Assembly: GCA_030411725.1 (NCBI GenBank)
Contig: MU839831.1
Coordinates: forward strand, 744,001-808,000
Length of the DNA: 64,000 nucleotides
Source of the DNA: Echria macrotheca
Lineage: Eukaryota; Ascomycota; Sordariomycetes; Sordariales; Schizotheciaceae
Direction: 5' to 3'
The notes under the pieces were generated by a model. That model saw only the letters and a list, made by a program, of their open reading frames with translations, made no database searches and was not told the origin of the DNA. Shown here piece by piece: positions 58,794-64,000 of the stretch. Numbering within the stretch: the stretch's first letter is position 1; every line of letters begins with the position of its first letter. A program made the position numbers and the translations under genes.

Positions 58794-60413
58794 ATGGCAG
58801 AACCAGAGAATCCCGATCGCAACATCCCGAGTCACAAGTCGGAGACAGCTTCGACCGACAGCGAGGCCATCTTGACCCCAGAACCCAGTGGGACTCCCCA
58901 CCTGAGCAGCACCGTCCCAGAAAATGCCGTCGACACGCCGACCCTGGGCCCGACGATCCCGAAAAGCCCGCGACTGTCTAGAAACCCGTCGTTCTCGGGG
59001 AGCAGCTCCTTCCAGGAAGATTGGGATGCGTTTCCACCCCTCGACCGGCTGACGGTCCTCGACCTGCTCGACAACTTTGCGCTCCCGCAGCAGCTGGAAA
59101 AACTACAAAAGGGGTTCTCGGCCCAGACGGAAAAAGTCCGAAAGTCGCGGGAGGCCTTGAAGAATAGGAGTCAGATGGCCCGCGAGCGCATGGTGGACGA
59201 GTGGCGGAGGCGCGTCCCGTCGGCCGAGGAGCAGCTCGAGCGATACAGAAAGCGAATGCGAACAAGCGTGGAGAAGCTCGGGAACCGCTGGAACGACACC
59301 AAGGTCATCACGCTGCGCGAGAAGGTCGCATTCATCTTTGGCGTGCTCAATATCTTCATCAGCGGCTACCTCATCGGAGGCTACCCGGACAAGTTCCATC
59401 TGTGGTACACGGCGCAGGTGTTGTACTATATGCCGATTCGGTTCTATACATATCACAAGCGGGGATACCACTATTTCCTGGCCGACCTCTGCTATTTCGT
59501 CAACTTCCTCCTGATGCTGAGCATCTGGGTCTTCCCCGGGTCCAAGCGGCTGTTCACCGCTGTCTTCTGCCTCGCCTTTGGCAACAATGCCGTGGCCATC
59601 ATCATGTGGCGCAACTCGCTCGTCTTCCACAGCTTCGACAAGGTCACCTCCCTCTTCATTCATATCATGCCCTGCGCCACGCTGCACTGCATCGTGCACC
59701 TTCTCGACCCGGACGCGCAGCGCGAACGCTTCCCCGCCATCTGGACCATCAAGGAGTCGCCGCCCGGCTCGCCGACAGCTTATGCCAACGTCATGTCGAT
59801 GCTCGCCTGGTCGACGATCCCCTACGCCGTCTGGCAGCTCAGCTACTATTTCTTCATCACGGTCCGCCGCCGCGACAAGATCGCCGCCGGCCGCCCGACG
59901 TCGTTCACCTGGCTGCGCCGCTCCTACAGCAAATCCTGGATCGGCCGCTTCCTGCTCTCGCTGCCCAACGCGCTGCAGGAGCCGACGTTTATGCTGATCC
60001 AGTACTCGTACGCCGTGTTGACCATGCTGCCTTGTCCGCTGTGGTTCTATAGTCGGTGGGCATCGGCGCTGTTTCTGATGGGCGTCTTCACGTGGTCCGT
60101 GTATAACGGCAGCACGTATTATATTGATGTGTTTGGCAAGCGATTCCAAAAGGAGCTTGAGGCGATGAAGGCTGAGGTGGCCAAGTGGCAGAATGGGAGT
60201 GAGGCGGGCATGCACAGTCCTGTGCTGACGCCGAATGATGAGGCCGAGGCGAGCAGGCAGCTTGGCAAGGAGGTTGCGCTGGATACGTTGGACGATAATT
60301 CGAGTGTGGGGGCTGGTGATGCTGTTACGACAGGCGCGGCAGTGGAGGATGGAGATGGGGGTGCGAGGGATGTGGCTAGGGAAAGGAAGGGGTTTGTGGA
60401 AGCGGCGGCTTGA
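58794..60413 (+). CDS. GPC1: Glycerophosphocholine acyltransferase Gpc1 (DUF2838)
   Basis: Single exon of 539 aa; the ATG context is AAAATGGC. Gpc1 (yeast YGR149W) transfers an acyl group from acyl-CoA to glycerophosphocholine, giving lysophosphatidylcholine, in a phosphatidylcholine remodelling route. The N-terminal 80 residues are Ser/Pro-rich. A charged helical stretch follows (KLQKGFSAQTEKVRKSREAL). From about 180 to 450 there are multiple membrane helices with the family's conserved blocks (REKVAFIFGVLNIFISGYLI, PIRFYTYHKRGYHYFLADLC, FHSFDKVTSLFIHIMPC, WTIKESPPGSPTAYANVMSM, YNGSTYYIDVFGKRFQKELE). HIMPCATLHC contains a candidate catalytic His region. The C-terminal 80 or so residues are acidic and variable. 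A 441-codon frame on the opposite strand is a shadow of its GC-rich codon use. Confidence 0.94.
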   Translation: MAEPENPDRNIPSHKSETASTDSEAILTPEPSGTPHLSSTVPENAVDTPTLGPTIPKSPRLSRNPSFSGSSSFQEDWDAFPPLDRLTVLDLLDNFALPQQLEKLQKGFSAQTEKVRKSREALKNRSQMARERMVDEWRRRVPSAEEQLERYRKRMRTSVEKLGNRWNDTKVITLREKVAFIFGVLNIFISGYLIGGYPDKFHLWYTAQVLYYMPIRFYTYHKRGYHYFLADLCYFVNFLLMLSIWVFPGSKRLFTAVFCLAFGNNAVAIIMWRNSLVFHSFDKVTSLFIHIMPCATLHCIVHLLDPDAQRERFPAIWTIKESPPGSPTAYANVMSMLAWSTIPYAVWQLSYYFFITVRRRDKIAAGRPTSFTWLRRSYSKSWIGRFLLSLPNALQEPTFMLIQYSYAVLTMLPCPLWFYSRWASALFLMGVFTWSVYNGSTYYIDVFGKRFQKELEAMKAEVAKWQNGSEAGMHSPVLTPNDEAEASRQLGKEVALDTLDDNSSVGAGDAVTTGAAVEDGDGGARDVARERKGFVEAAA

Positions 60414-62198
60414 TTTTTTTTTCGTCACTGTTGCGAAGTACTAGGGTGAAGACGCTCCTTCTAAATACCCATGATGGAAGTTCCGAGCGGAGATGAGAGG
60501 GACAGCCAGCACACCAGTTAGATTGGGAGAGAGTTTGTACTTTGCGAAGGGAGGAATTCTGGGTGTTTATTTTTTGGTCAACGAAATTGACGATGGGATG
60601 GGCGGTCAGCGTTCGGTTTGGTTTCTGTCTGTTCTGGTTTTTTGGTCGATGGTCAATGGTCATATACCCCATGGTTCCCGTTTCTGGTTCTAGATCAATG
60701 AAGACGTTCGTTATTATCATTGCTTGCCTTGATACAGAGATACTACGAATATCACGCCTTGGATGGTGGGAGAAGATGGGCGGCACTAGGGCCTGCACAA
60801 TGTCAGCAAGACCTGGCCTCGATATACTATTGCTACTACCGGCGCATTTAGATGGTTTCTCCACCCCTTCTCCGATTTGAGTCACTGGTCGCGGCTCTGT
60901 GAGAAGATGCATGACCTCCTTGCCAAGCCCCAGCCAGCCTGTTAGTTCCAATCCGTAATCCTGAGTCTGCAGTCTGTAGTCTGACAGACAGACAGGCCGA
61001 CAGACAGATAGACAGACACGGCGAGTCAAGGTACATCCTGCAGACTACAGACCTTACGGTAACTAAACCGAGAGCTCGAGAATAGTTCCAGAGCAACCGA
61101 ACCAAACCTATCAGGCAAAAAAGCTGTCATCAAAGGGACGGAAAGAAATTTCCGTTTCCTTTCTCCATTGTATCTATCGTATGATCCGTAAAAACATGTA
61201 TCCATACACAGGATACACAGGGAGGGGACTTGAAGAGGCAATGTGAAGGACGTAACTCCGTATCCCTATCAAGAGGGTCAAAGGGGTCAGATATCGAGCC
61301 GTGAACCAGGCAGTGGACCAGGCAGGGAGGTATGGAGGGCAGGCAGGTAGGTGAGCAGACAGGCAGATGGATAGAGAGGCAGGCAGGCAGGCGGACAGGC
61401 AAACGGGCCAGGTATCTCGACTCCCGGTATTCCGTACACCCGGATAGTCAGTCGACTTGGTACAGACACCACTCATTCCGATTCCACACAACAACACACA
61501 CCCTAAAACCACAAGCCAGAGAGTTGAATGGGTGGAATAACATCGTCATCGCAGTCAATATGCACACGGTCTGCCCATAAACCATACACAACACAAAAAA
61601 GGGGTACAGAATAAGGTACACCGAGTATTTTTGCATTAGCCATGCCCATGCCCATGCCTATGCCCACCAGCCCAACCCAACCCAACCCACCCTGACACAT
61701 CCCCTCCCTCCCAAACAAACAAACAAACCGCTTTACCAGTCCCATATAACACATACCACAACAACGACGCAGAGTAACAAAACAACGCCTGGTCCAATGT
61801 CCACAATGTTCATCGCCGCTCTTAATGCACAAAACAAAAAAGGTGGATACATAAACCCTCCACCCACCTCCCCCCTTCTCTCTTCCCTCTTCCCTCTTCG
61901 ACCAAAAACATTGATTGGAGCTGGAGTCTCTGATTAAAAACTCTTTTGTTGTGTTGTCTTGCTGTCGTTATCGTTCTTCGTGTGGTGGTGCCGTCTTCCT
62001 GTTTTTCCCTTTCCCTTTCCCTCTTCTCTTCTGTCGGTAGCGGAGAGTGTATCTCTGTTTCTTTCGTGGATAAAAACACACAAAAGGTTTGTTGAGGAGT
62101 GATTTGTTTCGAGCCTTTCCCTCCGCAATAGTGGAGATGTTTTGTTGTCACCCTCCTCCCCCCAAAAATGTAATGGCCTCCTATACGAGGAAGTCACA
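60414..62198. other. Convergent 3' region of GPC1 and CDH1, 1.8 kb
   Basis: No gene seen. It has clusters of GACA/GGCA-type tetranucleotide repeats at about 60980-61018 and 61320-61400, and CCCATG repeats near 61642-61662. Confidence 0.6.
61320..61400 (+). repeat. Degenerate GGCA/GACA tetranucleotide repeat cluster
   Basis: Imperfect runs of GGCA, GACA and GGTA units. A related GACA cluster lies at about 60980-61018. Confidence 0.7.
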
Positions 62199-64000
62199 TC
62201 ACCGAATTACTCCCCAATCCTGTAACCGACCGCCGCCGTCGCTGTCGTCTCTGGCCCCGGGTCTCTTGCCGAATACGTTCCAGAACCTCAACGTCTCGTC
62301 GCCGGCGCCCGTCACAACCACTCGCCCGTCCGGGCTCATCGCCAGGTATAACACCCGGTACGTGTGACCCGTTAGGCTGGCCACCTGCGTCATCGAGGGA
62401 TACTTCCACACCACGATCTGGTTCTGACTATAACCGTGTGTCGAGACGATTTCGTTCGAGTTCTTGGACCACGCAAGGTTGCAGACCTGGCTGCCGGTGT
62501 CGATCTCGTTGATGACGGCCCCGCGGACCGTATCGTGAAAAATAATCCGACGGTCGGCCGTACCGCCTCCGGAAGCTAGGAGACCCCTCTGGTGCGGCGA
62601 CCAGGCAATAGCCTTAACGGCCGCTGTGTGATCGGAAAACTTCCACAACGGGGTGTCGGATAGCTTGTCCCAGACCATAAGTTTGTTGTCGTTTCCACCA
62701 CTCGCAAGTTGCCCATCCTCGCAGTTCCATTTCAAACCGCAGACTTCTTGCTTGTGTCCAACCAATTTCTTCAGCCACTGATCTGGCGCCCGAACGTCGC
62801 GATGATAAATCAAACGGTCTCTAGAGCCAGATGTCAAAATGTGACTGTTCCACGCGAGCGATCCAACGCGGGCAGTGTGGCCCGTCATCGTTCTTAACCG
62901 TCTCGTCTTTTCCGCGTCCCAAATCTGCACCAGTCCCTTCCCAGTGCCGATAGCAATGTGCGTCCCCTTTTGGATCCAGCTCACGCTCGTGACCGTGTCA
63001 TCCTCCAGGGTACACAGCTTGTTAACCCGACTTGTCTGGGCATTCCACATGTACACACTGGATCCGAGACCGACACCCAGCACGTTGGCACTGCCCCAGT
63101 CCACGAGGTTCAGGTAGAAATCATCAGCAAGCTCGGGGGCGTCGAGCACCTTGTATGGCACTTTGCTGACGGCCCGTGGTTGTCGTCTGGGGCTCAGCAA
63201 CATCTGCTGGCTGCCAAACCGGACAGGCGATAAGCTGTATACTTCTGACCGCGTATCTAGATTAGGTCCGTGGCGGCTTTGCGGGGTACGGTTTGGCGTC
63301 GGGTGACCCGCAATGCTGCTCTGATGTCGCGGCGAGACGTACGAAAACAGATTCTTGTGTGGTGTTGACGGGGTCAGAGTCGCAGGAAGCGAGGGCACAG
63401 GTCCGCTGTTCGGCGGAGTGTGCGATCTAGTTCCATCGTGGGGGTGTCCAACATGCGAGCCTGTTCGGCCGTGATCTGGACTCAAACTGAGCGGTGTTGC
63501 CTGTGGTATGGAATTCTCAAAAAGCTCAGCGCGCAACAAAGTCGAGAACGTCCGATTTGCTTCCTCAGCTGTCAAACTGTCAGCACCCGGTGGCAAGGGA
63601 AAATTGGCGCGAGACCTACTCTTTTGAAAATGCAGCTCTCCATGAGGGGTCCTCTTCTTCTGCCTAGAGGGCGTTGCGGGAGATCCATCCTCGTGCAGCA
63701 GGCTAAAGCTTGCCTGGAGATCCTGGCCTGACCGCGTCGGAATGAACCTGGGGGCAATTAGTTTAAGTCACCGAGCGCGACCATCAGAGATGAACTCACC
63801 TGTCACCGTTTATCCGCTGTCGCTTCCTATGCGGGCTGGCACCGGGCGTGCTGTCGCGATGAGATCTGCTCAATTCTCTCCGCAGCGCGTTGTCAACGGC
63901 GTCGGCATCGAGGGAGCTGTACCGACTAAGCTCCGGCCTCGAGCTCAGCCTCCCATTCCGGCCGCTGTCTCCTTGCCTAGCTTCCAGGCGCAATCGATCG
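62199..64000 (-). CDS. CDH1: APC/C activator Cdh1 (fizzy-related), 5' partial
   Basis: Three exons visible: 64000-63800 (cut by the window edge), 63747-63620 and 63568-62199; introns of 52 and 51 nt. About 565 residues are present; the N-terminus lies beyond the window. Cdh1 recruits substrates to the anaphase-promoting complex in late mitosis and G1. The C-box DRFIPTR, which docks on the APC/C, is split by the first visible intron. SGQDLQASFSLLHEDG and KKRTPHGELHFQK follow, both typical of Cdh1 rather than Cdc20. A seven-blade WD40 propeller runs from about DAPELADDFYLNLVDWGSAN to HTYRVLYLAMSPDGR. The protein ends in the Ile-Arg tail (GVIR), which binds APC3/Cdc27. Ser-Pro and Thr-Pro sites in the N-terminal part are likely CDK targets by analogy. 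The gene is convergent with GPC1. Confidence 0.95.

Noticed and set aside
59103..60428. 441-codon frame on the strand opposite GPC1
   Set aside because: It lies wholly over a clear conserved gene. Such long antisense frames follow from GC-rich third codon positions, and the translation has no recognisable domain.

Overview
The window looks like nuclear DNA of a filamentous ascomycete, most likely a Sordariomycete and plausibly Sordariales or Chaetomiaceae. Support comes from short spliceosomal introns (47-140 nt, GT..AG, often with CTAAC or CTGAC branch sites), GC-rich third codon positions, long simple-repeat-rich intergenic DNA, an FlbD/RCA-1-class Myb protein, and a typical ascomycete housekeeping set. 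I cannot name the species. I found no rRNA or tRNA gene, no CRISPR array and no intact transposon.

Layout. Positions 1-6890 hold no gene I can support. From 6.9 to 14.1 kb there are three plus-strand genes: an uncharacterised protein with a Cys/His cluster and coiled coil, an NCBP3-like cap-binding/mRNA export protein with repeated ELFP-type motifs, and an uncharacterised four-exon coiled-coil protein. From 14.1 to 33.7 kb the window is gene-poor, with one clear gene, a two-repeat Myb regulator (21604-22830, minus). About 10.9 kb of gene-free DNA lies on its promoter side. From 33.7 to 38.6 kb lies a complete three-exon O-GlcNAc transferase (minus, 1595 aa), followed by another 4.1 kb without a gene.

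From 42.8 kb to the right edge the DNA is dense with conserved eukaryotic genes: ribosomal protein uL11/L12, COPII subunit SEC23, an MGST3-like MAPEG enzyme and a family X DNA polymerase (all minus), then TFIIE-alpha (plus), cohesin SMC1 (minus), glycerophosphocholine acyltransferase GPC1 (plus) and the APC/C activator CDH1 (minus, 5' end cut by the window edge). Two divergent pairs (POL4/TFA1 and SMC1/GPC1) share short promoter regions. TFA1/SMC1 and GPC1/CDH1 are convergent.

I rebuilt exon structures by hand from splice sites and family alignment. All complete spliced models sum to multiples of three. The genes are independent functions rather than one pathway: translation and secretion (L12, SEC23), transcription and mRNA handling (TFIIE, NCBP3-like), chromosome cohesion, repair and cell cycle (SMC1, POL4, CDH1), lipid and redox metabolism (GPC1, MAPEG), and regulation (Myb, OGT). 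No coherent new multi-gene system stands out. The most interesting items are the ELFP motif array, the full-length OGT, the uncharacterised Cys/His protein, a 53-bp diverged repeat pair, and stop-free 3n introns in SMC1 and the MAPEG gene.
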